NCBI GenBank assembly: GCA_964428345.1
Contig: CAYRYD010000019.1
Coordinates: 32,905 to 96,904 of the forward strand
Source: JABDMH01 sp964428345
GTDB taxonomy: Bacteria > Bacteroidota > Bacteroidia > Chitinophagales > Saprospiraceae
DNA length: 64,000 nucleotides
Reading direction: 5' to 3'
Shown piece by piece: positions 25,818 through 35,406 of the stretch. The position numbers and the translations under genes were made by a program. The notes under the pieces are model-generated. The model worked only from the letters and a program-made list of their open reading frames with translations. It was not told the DNA's origin and did not search any database. Every line of letters begins with the position of its first letter. Position 1 is the first letter of the stretch.

Positions 25818-26876
25818 CTACTCGCCGCCATACTGGTCAAGAGCTGATTTTTTCCGTTGGATAAAAATCCGGTAAAAACGTTTTAAATCATAAACCAAAA
25901 AAAATCGTTGTCTGGCCAGAATATCCATCGAAGAAAGGTGGTCCACCGTCTGAAAAAAATGTTTCCGCTCCTTCCGAATAATCTTCCAATTTTTAGTGAA
26001 TGTCCGGCCAATGGCTTTCCATTGAATCGCAAGATATCCGGTTCTTGCAAAAAAAATATTGACTAGTGACAAAGCAACAATCTTAAATACAATAAACGGT
26101 GATGAAACAATAATCACTCCTACCGGCATCAATTTTAAATAAGTGTACCAGACTGCAGTCTGTATCATGAGCGCATATTCCTGATTAAAGACCTTACTAA
26201 CGGACTGGCCCATTTTATGATACACCAAAGCATCCGGAGCCAAAGCACTCTGATAACCGGCTACCGTTGCCCTTAAGCCCAGTTCCGCATCTTCATAACC
26301 GGTCGAAAAAAAAGTATCAAAAAGGCCAATTTCCCGCAACATTTCAACAGAATAAAGCGCTGCTCCTGCACAAGGACCCATATGTAAAATCGACTTCTGA
26401 AAACGATCTGCAGGAGCCTGGTGACCGATCGGAATAATCTCACCTGTATTGAGCATTTGATGACCGACATTGTCGATCTGCTCCCTCCGGTAATAATTGA
26501 GCAGCTTGGCCGACACCAGGCTGATCTCTTTTGTTTCGGCCAATAAAAGCATGGCTTCCAGCCACCGCGGATCTACAACGGTATCATTATTCAAAAGAGC
26601 AACATACCGGTAATCTGTCATTAAAAGTTCTTCGAGAATCAGGTTATTTGCCCGGGCAAATCCGATATTTTGCGGAAGCTGTCTGACGGAAATCCGGCCA
26701 TCATTTTTGTACAAATCCGCCAGTTTTTTTCCCTCCTGGTGGTCCGAGCCATTGTCAACCAGGTAAATGGCAATCTCCACTCCTGAAGATTGCAGGACTG
26801 AATCCATGCACTCGACTGTATCCTGATATCCATTCCAATTAACAATGATCACTGGTACTTTCATCCCATGCTTCAT
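25818..26876 (-). CDS. Family 2 glycosyltransferase
   Basis: A 352-residue GT-A type transferase. The nucleotide-sugar fold is seen in VIIVNWNGYQDTVECMDSV, YLVDNGSD, NIGFARANN and the metal-binding ALLNNDTVVD. The acceptor part has GPCAGAALYSVEMLREIGLFD and GYEDAELGLRATVAGY, typical of rhamnosyltransferase-like GT2 enzymes of polysaccharide assembly. A hydrophobic stretch near residues 240-275 may attach it to the inner membrane. Its start overlaps the stop of the GT4 gene by 4 bp. It is the last of four co-directional glycosyltransferase genes. Confidence 0.92.
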   Translation of the reverse strand: MKHGMKVPVIIVNWNGYQDTVECMDSVLQSSGVEIAIYLVDNGSDHQEGKKLADLYKNDGRISVRQLPQNIGFARANNLILEELLMTDYRYVALLNNDTVVDPRWLEAMLLLAETKEISLVSAKLLNYYRREQIDNVGHQMLNTGEIIPIGHQAPADRFQKSILHMGPCAGAALYSVEMLREIGLFDTFFSTGYEDAELGLRATVAGYQSALAPDALVYHKMGQSVSKVFNQEYALMIQTAVWYTYLKLMPVGVIIVSSPFIVFKIVALSLVNIFFARTGYLAIQWKAIGRTFTKNWKIIRKERKHFFQTVDHLSSMDILARQRFFLVYDLKRFYRIFIQRKKSALDQYGGE

Positions 26877-27892
26877 TGACCGGCCATAAATGGATGATAA
26901 ATAGCAGCGACCCTGTCCAGCATTTTTTCGGGTGAAAAATCAGAGGCCCCCAATTGGTCCGCCTGATCCCGCAATTCAGCATATTTCGAACGGAAATGAT
27001 CAATTTGGGTGATCAAGGCCTCAGAACTGTACGGTTCAACAACAACACCACAAGTGTTCTCCTTCACGTAGTCAGCCATAGCGATAGCAGATGAAACAAT
27101 TACAGGTTTTGCGGCTGCAAGCGATTCAATCAACGAATGTGGAAATGCTTTAACCAGCATGGCATTTTCTGCCAGCAAAACCGTACCATGCACCTGTTGT
27201 AAAATGTCGTCAATAAGCACCTTTTCGTTGTACACCGTTATCTGTTTCTCAACTCCATATTGCCGGATACGTTGCATTAAAGCAGCATAAGACAAACCCC
27301 GCCAGAGAAAAATCAATTTAAGAAATGGCAATTGCCGGGCAGCTTCCAACAACAGATCAATACCTTTGGTGGTAAATTGTGATCGTTCCCATGGTGCTGA
27401 TGCCATCAACAAAATCAGCTCATCTTCGAGGGGGAGAATATTTTTTGACACCATCGAGGTGTCAATACCTGGTCTGACCAGGAAAACATTATTAAAGTCA
27501 TGATAACTCAATAACTGATAGTCCCGGTCATTGTTGACGATAATTCCAGCCAGAGTCTTAAGCTTATCTGCTTTCTTTAAATGCAAATCTGGCCTTACAG
27601 AGGCGGTAACAGAATAGATGACCGGTTTTTTGAGATATCTCAAAACCGAAAAATCATACAACCCCGGAGCGAAAACGTGATTGAGCGTAATTTCCCGTTG
27701 TAATCTCCTCAATCGTGCAAGGATATGCCAACCGAAAAGAAACCGCGGGAAACCGGCTGACGGCTTTGCCAATGGGTATAAATTATATTCAAAACCACCA
27801 AAATGATTTCGCAACAGCTGCACCTCATTAAATACAGCATCGGTTCCGGTAATTCCTGGTTCTGGTGCAGTATGTAAATACAGAAGTGACAC
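26873..27892 (-). CDS. Family 4 (GT-B) glycosyltransferase
   Basis: A 339-residue GT-B type enzyme. The N-terminal half starts SLLYLHTAPEPGITGTDAVFNEV. The C-terminal nucleotide-binding half has KGIDLLLEAARQLPFLKLIFLW and the diagnostic FPHSLIESLAAAKPVIVSSAIAMADYV, containing the E-x7-E-like donor site (Glu in LIESLAAAKPV). It should add a sugar to a cell-surface glycan precursor in the cytoplasm. It is flanked by GT2 genes, with a 38-bp gap on one side and a 4-bp overlap on the other. Confidence 0.9.
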   Translation of the reverse strand: MSLLYLHTAPEPGITGTDAVFNEVQLLRNHFGGFEYNLYPLAKPSAGFPRFLFGWHILARLRRLQREITLNHVFAPGLYDFSVLRYLKKPVIYSVTASVRPDLHLKKADKLKTLAGIIVNNDRDYQLLSYHDFNNVFLVRPGIDTSMVSKNILPLEDELILLMASAPWERSQFTTKGIDLLLEAARQLPFLKLIFLWRGLSYAALMQRIRQYGVEKQITVYNEKVLIDDILQQVHGTVLLAENAMLVKAFPHSLIESLAAAKPVIVSSAIAMADYVKENTCGVVVEPYSSEALITQIDHFRSKYAELRDQADQLGASDFSPEKMLDRVAAIYHPFMAGQ

Positions 27893-27930
27893 GGTATAAA
27901 ATCTTCAGAAATGATGGACAAGCAGGATTA

Positions 27931-28974
27931 TCAAATGATTTTTCCCAATTTTTTAAAATGAAACCAAATGCCTTCACCTGGTTTATTGATCAGCAGTAAT
28001 TGATCAATAACCTGGTTATCTATAGTCTTTTTTTTCAAAATCTCCCGTCGGGCTCCCAAAGCTTCCGGTAATCTCCGAAAAAACCCGGCATAACCGGCAA
28101 GTGATGGTCTCCAATGACCAAACGCAAGGAGATAGTACAACTGGCCATATAGAATTTTCAAACAGTGTTTCCAGAGTAAGATAGCCGGAATATTTTTCAC
28201 CAAGAGCAATAAACGGTTTTGAGTCACTAATCTGATGTAAAAATCATATTCAATGGCTGATCCATGACTTTGATGATACACCATCGCATCGGGTACCAGT
28301 AAGTACCGATAACCCAACAATCGCCCCCTCAAACCCAGATCCACATCTTCCAGATATGCAAAAAAAAATTCGTCAAACAATCCGCAAGTCTCCAAGAAAT
28401 CCCGTCTGTAAAGGGCTGCGCCGGCACAGGGTGAAAAGATGTCACGTTTCAGATCGACCTGGTCCCGTTGCTTACCATTGCCATATTTTCGGGCTTCTCC
28501 ATACCAGGTCAATTCATCACCGGCATCGTCGATATATCCGGGATCTTTCATCGACAGCATCAGCGGACTTACTGCGCCGATATCGGATGATGTCTCCTCC
28601 AGGCGACGTACCAGCAATTGCAGCCAATTCCCATCAACCCGGGTGTCCGTATTCAGCAGGGCGACATAGGTACTTTCCGATTTCCGGATCCCGGTATTGA
28701 CTGCCTTTGCAAAACCGGTATTCTCTGACATTTCGATCACGGTAATCTGGGGATAATGCTCCCGTACCCAACTGACGGAATCATCAGTTGAAGCATTGTC
28801 TACCAGGTATACCTGAAAATCCCGGTAATACTGGTCGTATACACTGCGGAGGCAATCTGGCAGCCAGCTCCGGCCATTCCAGTTTGGGATTACGATGGTT
28901 ACTGCAGGATGCCTTACCGCTGTTTCAGATAAACCGGTCATTTCGGTTGCCGAAGTTAGCAAACAAACCATCAA
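27931..28974 (-). CDS. Family 2 glycosyltransferase (rhamnosyltransferase-like)
   Basis: A 347-residue GT-A enzyme. Motifs are VTIVIPNWNGRSWLPDCL, YLVDNASTDDS, NTGFAKAVNTGI and the metal site ALLNTDTRVDG, then CAGAALYRRDFLETCGLFDEFFFAYLEDVDLGL. A later hydrophobic part (about 270-305) may be membrane-associated. The start overlaps the upstream gene by about 50 bp; an ATG at 28941 (MTGLSETAV) would cut the overlap to 17 bp and is a reasonable alternative. Part of the four-gene glycosyltransferase cluster. Confidence 0.92.
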   Translation of the reverse strand: MMVCLLTSATEMTGLSETAVRHPAVTIVIPNWNGRSWLPDCLRSVYDQYYRDFQVYLVDNASTDDSVSWVREHYPQITVIEMSENTGFAKAVNTGIRKSESTYVALLNTDTRVDGNWLQLLVRRLEETSSDIGAVSPLMLSMKDPGYIDDAGDELTWYGEARKYGNGKQRDQVDLKRDIFSPCAGAALYRRDFLETCGLFDEFFFAYLEDVDLGLRGRLLGYRYLLVPDAMVYHQSHGSAIEYDFYIRLVTQNRLLLLVKNIPAILLWKHCLKILYGQLYYLLAFGHWRPSLAGYAGFFRRLPEALGARREILKKKTIDNQVIDQLLLINKPGEGIWFHFKKLGKII

Positions 28975-29806
28975 TCATCGCCCAAAAGACCGCCCGGGCT
29001 TTTGGTAAATCGAGTCGAAGAACACTCCCGGCCAGCTGCCGTAAACAGACGGTGACCCAACGGATAAACAAGGATATGATTCGATCTGCATGATGCTTCC
29101 GCACGAAGAGAAACCGGTTTCTCAGATTATAATACACATAGAGGGTTTTCCTTAGTCCGGTGTCCTGCTGATGAAGGTCATGTGTTATCGTGACATTCTC
29201 GTTTAACCAGATTTTACGGTCTGCCACCGATGCCCGCACACAAAAGTCGGCGATCTCACCACTGAAAAAATACCGTTGATCCAGGTATCCGATTTCAGGA
29301 ATGAGATCTGCCCGAAATAATAAGACCGTGCCCGGCAGGTAGTAATTTTCCGGCATGGTCACTGGTTTTTCTCTGATCCGGGTATTCAGATATAAACCCG
29401 GATCCCCTCCGCCAAAATATAAAATTCCATCCTCACTGATCACCGGTGCGGTCAGGTCAACATCCGGTCGTAACCTCAGGTCATTCAATAACTTTGTTAG
29501 TCCATCCAATTCAAATCGGGCATCCGTATTGAGGAGCAGGATAAACTCCGGTTTAAGCTTCAGTGCTGCACGGATTCCCAGATTGTTGCCACCGGAATAG
29601 CCCAGGTTTTCTGGACTGTGGATCACCCTGATTGCATCGTTGTCTGTTGAGAAAGGATCTGAAGACCCGTTGTCTACCACGATAATTGTACTCCGTTCCG
29701 GTAATTGGTCCTGTAGTCCGGTAATCGCTGTCCCAATCTCCTCAGCATCATTCCAGCAAAGGAGAATGACGACTAGTTCCGGATCTTCTGGGAAAGCTTT
29801 TCTCAT
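28925..29806 (-). CDS. Family 2 glycosyltransferase
   Basis: A 293-residue GT-A enzyme and the first gene of the cluster. Motifs are LVVILLCWNDAEEIGTAI, IIVVDNGSSD, NLGYSGGNNLGI and the metal-binding LLLNTDARFE. Its acceptor half (YYLPGTVLLFRADLIPEIGYLD, FFSGEIADFCVRA) is like the other GT2 members here, suggesting successive additions to one glycan. No polymerase, flippase or sugar-nucleotide gene is within the window, so whether the product is O-antigen, capsule or protein glycan is open. Confidence 0.9.
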   Translation of the reverse strand: MRKAFPEDPELVVILLCWNDAEEIGTAITGLQDQLPERSTIIVVDNGSSDPFSTDNDAIRVIHSPENLGYSGGNNLGIRAALKLKPEFILLLNTDARFELDGLTKLLNDLRLRPDVDLTAPVISEDGILYFGGGDPGLYLNTRIREKPVTMPENYYLPGTVLLFRADLIPEIGYLDQRYFFSGEIADFCVRASVADRKIWLNENVTITHDLHQQDTGLRKTLYVYYNLRNRFLFVRKHHADRIISLFIRWVTVCLRQLAGSVLRLDLPKARAVFWAMIDGLFANFGNRNDRFI

Positions 29807-29992
29807 AGGGCATTGACACCTTTCCTGATTACAGGCAGGGTTGCCCGGACATGTTTTTTCTTTTTCATCTCCTCATGGAAATCCTGTATTACGTGCAAAG
29901 ATGTATTTTAACCGTCACTTATTCAGGGAATTCAGTATCTTCCCTATCCCCGGAAAACGCACTCAAGTTGAAATTTAATCGCAGAACTGACA

Positions 29993-32797
29993 ATGTGGAA
30001 GCTCCTGTGTTTTAAAAGAATGGCAATCATTTATCTTCTCGTTTTGGGGTATGAAGCGATCCAGGCCCAGGACCGGGTCAAAGGTATCGTTACCGATGAG
30101 TCGGGTGAACCCCTGATTGGAGCCAGTATTTTGATCAAGGGAACATCACGGGGTACGGTCAGTGATTTTGATGGCTCTTATGAACTGAGAGTGGACAGTC
30201 TTCCACTTACCCTGGTCGTAACCTATATCGGCTACGAGGAAAAAGAGATCACTATTGAAGCGCCAGATGACAATCTAATGATTACTTTATCCGAAGGAAC
30301 CGGAATTACCCTGGCGGTGACCGAGATTAGAGCACAAAGGATTTCTGACAAGCAAAAAGCTGCCCCTCTTACCGTTGAATCGATGGATATCCTGGCCATC
30401 CGCGAGACCCCGTCCGACAACTTTTACGATGGTCTTGGCACGTTAAAGGGAGTTGATCTCACCGCGGCCAGTCTCGGTTTTAAGATTGTCAATACCCGGG
30501 GTTTCAACAGCACCAGCCCGGTCAGATCTCTGCAAATCATCGACGGCATTGACAACCAGTCACCCGGACTTAATTTTTCACTGGGAAATTTCCTGGGTTC
30601 CTCCGAGCTTGATGTACTGAAAGTCGATCTGATCGTCGGTGCCAGTTCAGCTTTTTACGGACCAAACGCTTTTAACGGAGTGATCAGCATGGAGACCAAG
30701 AATCCCTTTTTCCAAAGGGGTCTTTCCGCCTCCCTGAAAGCCGGTGAACGCAATCTCCTGGAAGGAGCCGTCCGTTGGGGTGATGCGGTGGCCAATAAAT
30801 CAGGGCAATCCTGGTTTGCCTACAAGGTCAATTTGTCCTATCTCACTGCCCAGGACTGGGTAGCCAATAATTTTGAACCGGTTGACGGAAGCAGAGTATC
30901 CGCATCCAACCCCGGCCGGTATGACGCGGTCAACATTTATGGTGACGAGTATACTCCCGCTACCGATTACTCCACTTTTGATCCCTGGTCATACCCTGGC
31001 CTGGGCAACTGGTATCGTACCGGCTATAAGGAAGAGGATCTGGTCGATTACGACACCCGCAATCTGAAGGCCAATGCTGCCCTTTATTTCCGGACCAATC
31101 CGAAAGCCAGGGAACGATCGCCGGAGATCATCCTGGGGTCAAGTTATGCCAATGGTACCACTGTGTACCAGGGTGACAACCGGTTTAGTCTGAAGGACAT
31201 CCAGTTTTATCAGCATAAAGTTGAACTCAGAAAGCCCGATACCTATTTTCTACGGGCTTACGACACCCACGAAGATGCCGGTGATTCCTATGATCCCTAT
31301 TTTACGGCTCTGGCCCTCCTTGACAGCGCCAAATCCATTCGGAGCTGGGCGCAGGATTATGAACGGTATTGGAGGGCTAGTATCGCACCGCAAATAAACG
31401 AACTGGGCTATCCTATGCTGGAGGTAGTGATTGGGCCAGATGGCTCACTGATGTTTAATTTCGACGAAGCAGCCGCTAACCAGTGGATCGTTGAAAACCG
31501 TGACCGCCTGTCTGCCTGGCATTCGGAATCGGAAGAAGTGGCTAATGGCGGTGGTACAAATGCTTTCTATACTCCGGGTACTTCCCGGTTTGATGAAAAA
31601 TTCAAGGAGATCACTCAAAAAAAACGAACAGAAGGTGGTACTTTATTCCTCGACCGGTCGGTGCTTTACCATGCTCATGGTGAATATACTTTCACCCCCA
31701 AATTTACCGATAAAATAGTGGCCGGAGCCAATATGCGGATCTACCGGCCTTATTCAGAAGGCACCGTTTTTTATGATACGGCCGGGATCCGGATTACCAA
31801 CCGGGAGTTTGGAATGTATACCGGATTTGAAAAAAGTCTGGACGACAATCGCTGGCGCTTTTCCGGAACGATCCGGATGGACAAGAATGAAAATTTTGAC
31901 TACCTGTTTTCCCCGGCTGCCTCGATCGTGTTCAAACCCCGGGCAAACAACTATTTACGATTCTCCTTTTCCTCCGCGATCCGGAATCCAACCCTGACGG
32001 ATCAGTACCTGTTTCTGAATGTTGGCCGGGCGATTTTATCCGGAAACCTGAATGGTATACGGGACCTCACCACGGTGGAATCCTTATCCGATTACCTCGC
32101 CAACCCGGCCCCGGGTATATTACAGACCTTTGATATTGACCCGGTCAGACCAGAAAAAGTAAAGACATTTGAGCTTGGATACCGTTCGACTTTGTTCAAC
32201 AGTGTTTATGTAGATCTGGGCTACTACTACTCCATTTACACCGACTTCCTGGGCTTTAATCTCGGAGCGGATGTAGTCCTGGACCCCACCACCGGTTTCC
32301 CCCGGCGCATTCAGGTATACCGGTATGCTGCCAATTCGATCAATCAGGTGACCACCCAGGGATTTTCCCTGGGACTTAATTATTATTTTGCCCGCAATTT
32401 CACCCTGAATGGTAACTATTCATGGAACAAACTGAACAAGGAATTCAGCGATGACCCGATCATACCCGCCTTCAACACACCGGAGCATAAATTCAACCTG
32501 GGCATTGCGAGCAGAGATCTCTCCGGATTGTTACCGAATCCGGTCGGATTCAATATCAATTACAAGTGGATCGACAGTTTTATCTTCGAGGGATCTCCCC
32601 AGTTTACGGGAGGAATTCCATCGTACAGTCTGCTGGACGTGCAGGCCAATTATTTATTCCGGAGTCTAAATACAACCCTGAAGATCGGTGCTTCCAATGT
32701 ACTGAATAACAAACGCTTTCAGACTTATGGCGGACCGCGGATCGGTAGGCTGGCATATGTATCCTTACTCTACGAATACAAAAAAGCAATTCACTAA
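29993..32797 (+). CDS. TonB-dependent receptor with carboxypeptidase-regulatory N-terminal domain
   Basis: A 934-residue outer-membrane receptor. After the signal peptide (about residues 1-25) comes a CarboxypepD_reg-like domain at about 28-110 (VKGIVTDESGEPLIGASILIKGTSRGTVSDFDGSYEL). The plug domain follows at about 120-240 (IVNTRGFNSTSPVRSLQIIDGIDN, VGASSAFYGPNAFNGVISMETK), then a large beta-barrel to an aromatic end (YVSLLYEYKKAIH). It imports a large substrate using TonB energy. A hydrolase-like secreted protein starts 20 bp downstream and ends at a strong terminator, so they form a two-gene unit. There is no SusD-type partner. Substrate unknown. Confidence 0.94.
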   Translation: MWKLLCFKRMAIIYLLVLGYEAIQAQDRVKGIVTDESGEPLIGASILIKGTSRGTVSDFDGSYELRVDSLPLTLVVTYIGYEEKEITIEAPDDNLMITLSEGTGITLAVTEIRAQRISDKQKAAPLTVESMDILAIRETPSDNFYDGLGTLKGVDLTAASLGFKIVNTRGFNSTSPVRSLQIIDGIDNQSPGLNFSLGNFLGSSELDVLKVDLIVGASSAFYGPNAFNGVISMETKNPFFQRGLSASLKAGERNLLEGAVRWGDAVANKSGQSWFAYKVNLSYLTAQDWVANNFEPVDGSRVSASNPGRYDAVNIYGDEYTPATDYSTFDPWSYPGLGNWYRTGYKEEDLVDYDTRNLKANAALYFRTNPKARERSPEIILGSSYANGTTVYQGDNRFSLKDIQFYQHKVELRKPDTYFLRAYDTHEDAGDSYDPYFTALALLDSAKSIRSWAQDYERYWRASIAPQINELGYPMLEVVIGPDGSLMFNFDEAAANQWIVENRDRLSAWHSESEEVANGGGTNAFYTPGTSRFDEKFKEITQKKRTEGGTLFLDRSVLYHAHGEYTFTPKFTDKIVAGANMRIYRPYSEGTVFYDTAGIRITNREFGMYTGFEKSLDDNRWRFSGTIRMDKNENFDYLFSPAASIVFKPRANNYLRFSFSSAIRNPTLTDQYLFLNVGRAILSGNLNGIRDLTTVESLSDYLANPAPGILQTFDIDPVRPEKVKTFELGYRSTLFNSVYVDLGYYYSIYTDFLGFNLGADVVLDPTTGFPRRIQVYRYAANSINQVTTQGFSLGLNYYFARNFTLNGNYSWNKLNKEFSDDPIIPAFNTPEHKFNLGIASRDLSGLLPNPVGFNINYKWIDSFIFEGSPQFTGGIPSYSLLDVQANYLFRSLNTTLKIGASNVLNNKRFQTYGGPRIGRLAYVSLLYEYKKAIH

Positions 32798-32817
32798 ATC
32801 ATTAAAACTACAAGTAT

Positions 32818-34428
32818 ATGAAACTACGTTACAAAATCCTGTCGGCTCTGGCTCTCATGAGCAGCCTTTCATTGATTGCTCAGGAAAGATATCTGGACAA
32901 GGTTTTTGAGGAAGTGGAGGTGACATCCAATGTACCCTATGGTTTTAATTTCACGGTCCTTTTTTTGCCGACTGAGGGAACCAGTGTAAAACAACCACTG
33001 TTGATGGATGTTTATCAACCAGCCGGTGATACGGCGGCAGCCAGACCGCTGGTCATCATGCTGCATACCGGCAATTTCCTGCCGATCCAGACAAACGGAG
33101 GGGTAACCGGTGAAAAGACCGACTCGGCTGTGGTAGAAATCTGCCTGCGGCTGGCCAGGATGGGGTACGTCGTCGCTTCTGCCGACTACCGTTTAGGTTG
33201 GAATCCATTTGCTGCAACCCAGCCGGAAAGAGCCTTTGGCCTGATCAACGCCGCATACCGGGGTGTTCAGGATGCCCGAACCTGTGTCAGGTATTTTAAA
33301 AGGGATCATGCCGAACTGGGTAACAACTTCCGGATTGATACCGGCAAAATTGTGATGTGGGGACAAGGCACAGGGGGATACATCGCCCTGGCCGCTTCTA
33401 CCCTGGATCACTACAATAAGATAGTGACTACCGAGATGCCAGCAGGAAAGTTTGTAACCGATATCAGTGGTACACCACTTCCTATGGTTATTGAATCCTG
33501 GAATGGCGATATCAACGGAGACAGTCTGGTGGGTTTATCTGCGGGCATACCCATCCCCGCCGGCGATACTTTGGCCATACCCAACCACCCGGGATATAGC
33601 TCCGAATTTCAACTTTCCGTGAATATGGGTGGTGCACTGGGTGATATTTCCTGGCTGGACGAAAACAGCCCGCCGGTCATATCCTTCCATGTGGTCAATG
33701 ATCAGTTTGCCCCTTACGAAAGTGCTATTCTGGTGGTACCTACTACCAATGACCCGATTGTGGAGGTCCAGGGCAGTCTCACCGTTGTGTCAAAAGCCAA
33801 CACCCTCGGTCTCAATGATGCTTTTGCCGACATCGATGATGCATATACCCAGGCGGCCAAAACGGCTTCGGAAAAGGCCGGACACGAGTATCAGGAAGGG
33901 CTGTATCCCTTCAACATCCCTCTCAATTTTCTCGGTCTGGCCGATGGGTCACCCTGGAACTGGTGGAGTGTGGAAAAATGGGACACCATTGTTCATCCCA
34001 ATGCCGGAATCACTCCCGGTTTACCACCAGGAGCCACCTATCACTTTGTAGCGTTACTCAGCGATATGAATATGTCTCCGGAAAAGGGCCGGACCTATAT
34101 CGACACCATCATCGGGTACTATGCTCCCAGAGCCTATGCTGCCCTGGGACTGGATGCGATCTCATCTATTCCTCAGCTGGATAAAGCTCAGGTGTCGCTG
34201 AGTATTGCTCCCAATCCTTCCCATGGCCAATTTTACCTGCAGACCAGTCCAGACTTTGAAATGAGGTCGGTACGCATCCTGGATATTTCTGGAAAAATGG
34301 TGATGAATCATCGCAATATCCGCACATCCCAGCTGCAAATTAACCATACTGGTTTGGCACCCGGTACTTACCTGGTGGAAATCGGGTTTGACAAAGGACG
34401 GGTAACCGAAAAGGTTGTATTATACTAA
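32818..34428 (+). CDS. Secreted alpha/beta-hydrolase-fold protein lacking the nucleophile Ser, with T9SS type A tail
   Basis: A 536-residue exported protein (signal about residues 1-22). The fold matches esterase/lipase alpha/beta-hydrolases: PLLMDVYQPAGD, RPLVIMLHTGN, YVVASADYRLGWNP and GVQDARTCVRYFKRD. The nucleophile elbow, normally GxSxGG, reads G182-Q-G-T-G-G187, so the Ser position (184) is Gly; the base sequence at 33361-33378 confirms this. A later FHVVNDQFAPYES holds the usual acid. The last 80 residues are a type A T9SS tail (IAPNPSHGQFYL, GLAPGTYLVEIGFDKGRVTEKVVLY). It may therefore bind rather than cleave its ligand, delivering it to the TonB receptor 20 bp upstream. Confidence 0.88.
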   Translation: MKLRYKILSALALMSSLSLIAQERYLDKVFEEVEVTSNVPYGFNFTVLFLPTEGTSVKQPLLMDVYQPAGDTAAARPLVIMLHTGNFLPIQTNGGVTGEKTDSAVVEICLRLARMGYVVASADYRLGWNPFAATQPERAFGLINAAYRGVQDARTCVRYFKRDHAELGNNFRIDTGKIVMWGQGTGGYIALAASTLDHYNKIVTTEMPAGKFVTDISGTPLPMVIESWNGDINGDSLVGLSAGIPIPAGDTLAIPNHPGYSSEFQLSVNMGGALGDISWLDENSPPVISFHVVNDQFAPYESAILVVPTTNDPIVEVQGSLTVVSKANTLGLNDAFADIDDAYTQAAKTASEKAGHEYQEGLYPFNIPLNFLGLADGSPWNWWSVEKWDTIVHPNAGITPGLPPGATYHFVALLSDMNMSPEKGRTYIDTIIGYYAPRAYAALGLDAISSIPQLDKAQVSLSIAPNPSHGQFYLQTSPDFEMRSVRILDISGKMVMNHRNIRTSQLQINHTGLAPGTYLVEIGFDKGRVTEKVVLY

Positions 34429-34454
34429 TCATCTGCTAAACGACGAACCATTAG

Positions 34455-34489
34455 GAGGCTGCAAGACCAACCTTGCGGCCTCTTTTTTT
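34455..34489 (+). terminator. Rho-independent terminator after the receptor/hydrolase pair
   Basis: An 11-bp stem, GAGGCTGCAAG pairing with CTTGCGGCCTC (one G-U pair), with a 6-base loop is followed by TTTTTTT. It lies 26 bp after the hydrolase stop and only 11 bp before the next glycosyltransferase start. Confidence 0.92.
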
Positions 34490-34500
34490 AGCTTCGTTTC

Positions 34501-35364
34501 ATGTTGTCGATTCTCATACCGGTTTACAACTGTGATGTCAGGTCACTGGCATCCACATTGAGTCACCAGATAAAGTCGCTGACCCCACCGGCAGAGATCA
34601 TCTTTCTCGACGATGGCTCCGAACAAAGATGGAAACAACAGAACCGGGAAATCCGGCACCTGCCCGCCATAACCTATGAAGAACTGCCAGAAAACACCGG
34701 TCGTTCCCGGGTCCGAAACCACCTGGCGACATTGGCCCAGTACCGCTACCTGCTTTTTCTGGATAGCGACAGCATCATCATCCGCGATGATTTCGTGACT
34801 AAATACCTCGAAAATTGCCCTGATTATCCTGTAATCTGCGGGGGACGGGTCTTTCCCCGGGATTGTCCGGGAGAACGCTACCGTTTGCACTGGCTCTACG
34901 GCACTAAAAGAGAAACACTCTCCAGATACGGTTTTCAGTCAAACAACTTTCTGATCGACAGACAACTCTTCGAAAAGATCCGACTTGATGAATCGCTGCA
35001 GGGTTACGGGCACGAAGACACCCTGTTTGGCTACCAGCTATCCTGTCTGGATATAACAATACACTCGATAGACAATCCGGTGCTCCACGGGCAACTGGAG
35101 AAGTCAGATGATTTCTTAAAGCATCAGGTCAACGCCCTGCATAATCTGGTCAAGCTAAAACGGCAATACCCCGGGATGGAGACCCGGTTGCTGTCTTTCA
35201 TAAACCGGCTCGACCGGTGGGGGCTGAGCAACATATTTGTCCTATTTTACCGGAGATGGAGCCGTCAAATCACGGCCAATCTGCAGGGTGCCGATCCAAA
35301 ACTATACCTGCTCGATCTTCTGAAACTGGGAATGTATCTCGAGTTGAGAAAGGAGAATGCCTAA
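34501..35364 (+). CDS. Family 2 glycosyltransferase
   Basis: A 287-residue GT-A enzyme: MLSILIPVYNCDVRSLASTL, EIIFLDDGSE, NTGRSRVRNHLA and the DSD metal site in YLLFLDSDSIIIRDD. The acceptor half has FQSNNFLIDRQLFEKIRLDE and YGHEDTLFGYQL, typical of galactosyltransferase-like GT2 C-terminal domains. It starts 11 bp after the T run of a strong terminator, so it needs its own promoter overlapping the terminator and an almost leaderless transcript, or it depends on read-through. It stands apart from the four-gene glycosyltransferase cluster. Confidence 0.9.
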   Translation: MLSILIPVYNCDVRSLASTLSHQIKSLTPPAEIIFLDDGSEQRWKQQNREIRHLPAITYEELPENTGRSRVRNHLATLAQYRYLLFLDSDSIIIRDDFVTKYLENCPDYPVICGGRVFPRDCPGERYRLHWLYGTKRETLSRYGFQSNNFLIDRQLFEKIRLDESLQGYGHEDTLFGYQLSCLDITIHSIDNPVLHGQLEKSDDFLKHQVNALHNLVKLKRQYPGMETRLLSFINRLDRWGLSNIFVLFYRRWSRQITANLQGADPKLYLLDLLKLGMYLELRKENA

Positions 35365-35373
35365 AGGGCACCT

Positions 35374-35406
35374 CAAAAAAAGAGAGACCACCAAATGGCA
35401 GTCTCT
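35374..35406. terminator. Probable terminator hairpin
   Basis: AGAGAC at 35383-35388 pairs with GTCTCT at 35401-35406, with a small inner CC/GG stem. An A7 run lies on the left side, which is a T7 run for minus-strand transcripts. It follows the glycosyltransferase stop by 9 bp and could end that gene too, although the plus-strand side has few Ts. Confidence 0.6.
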
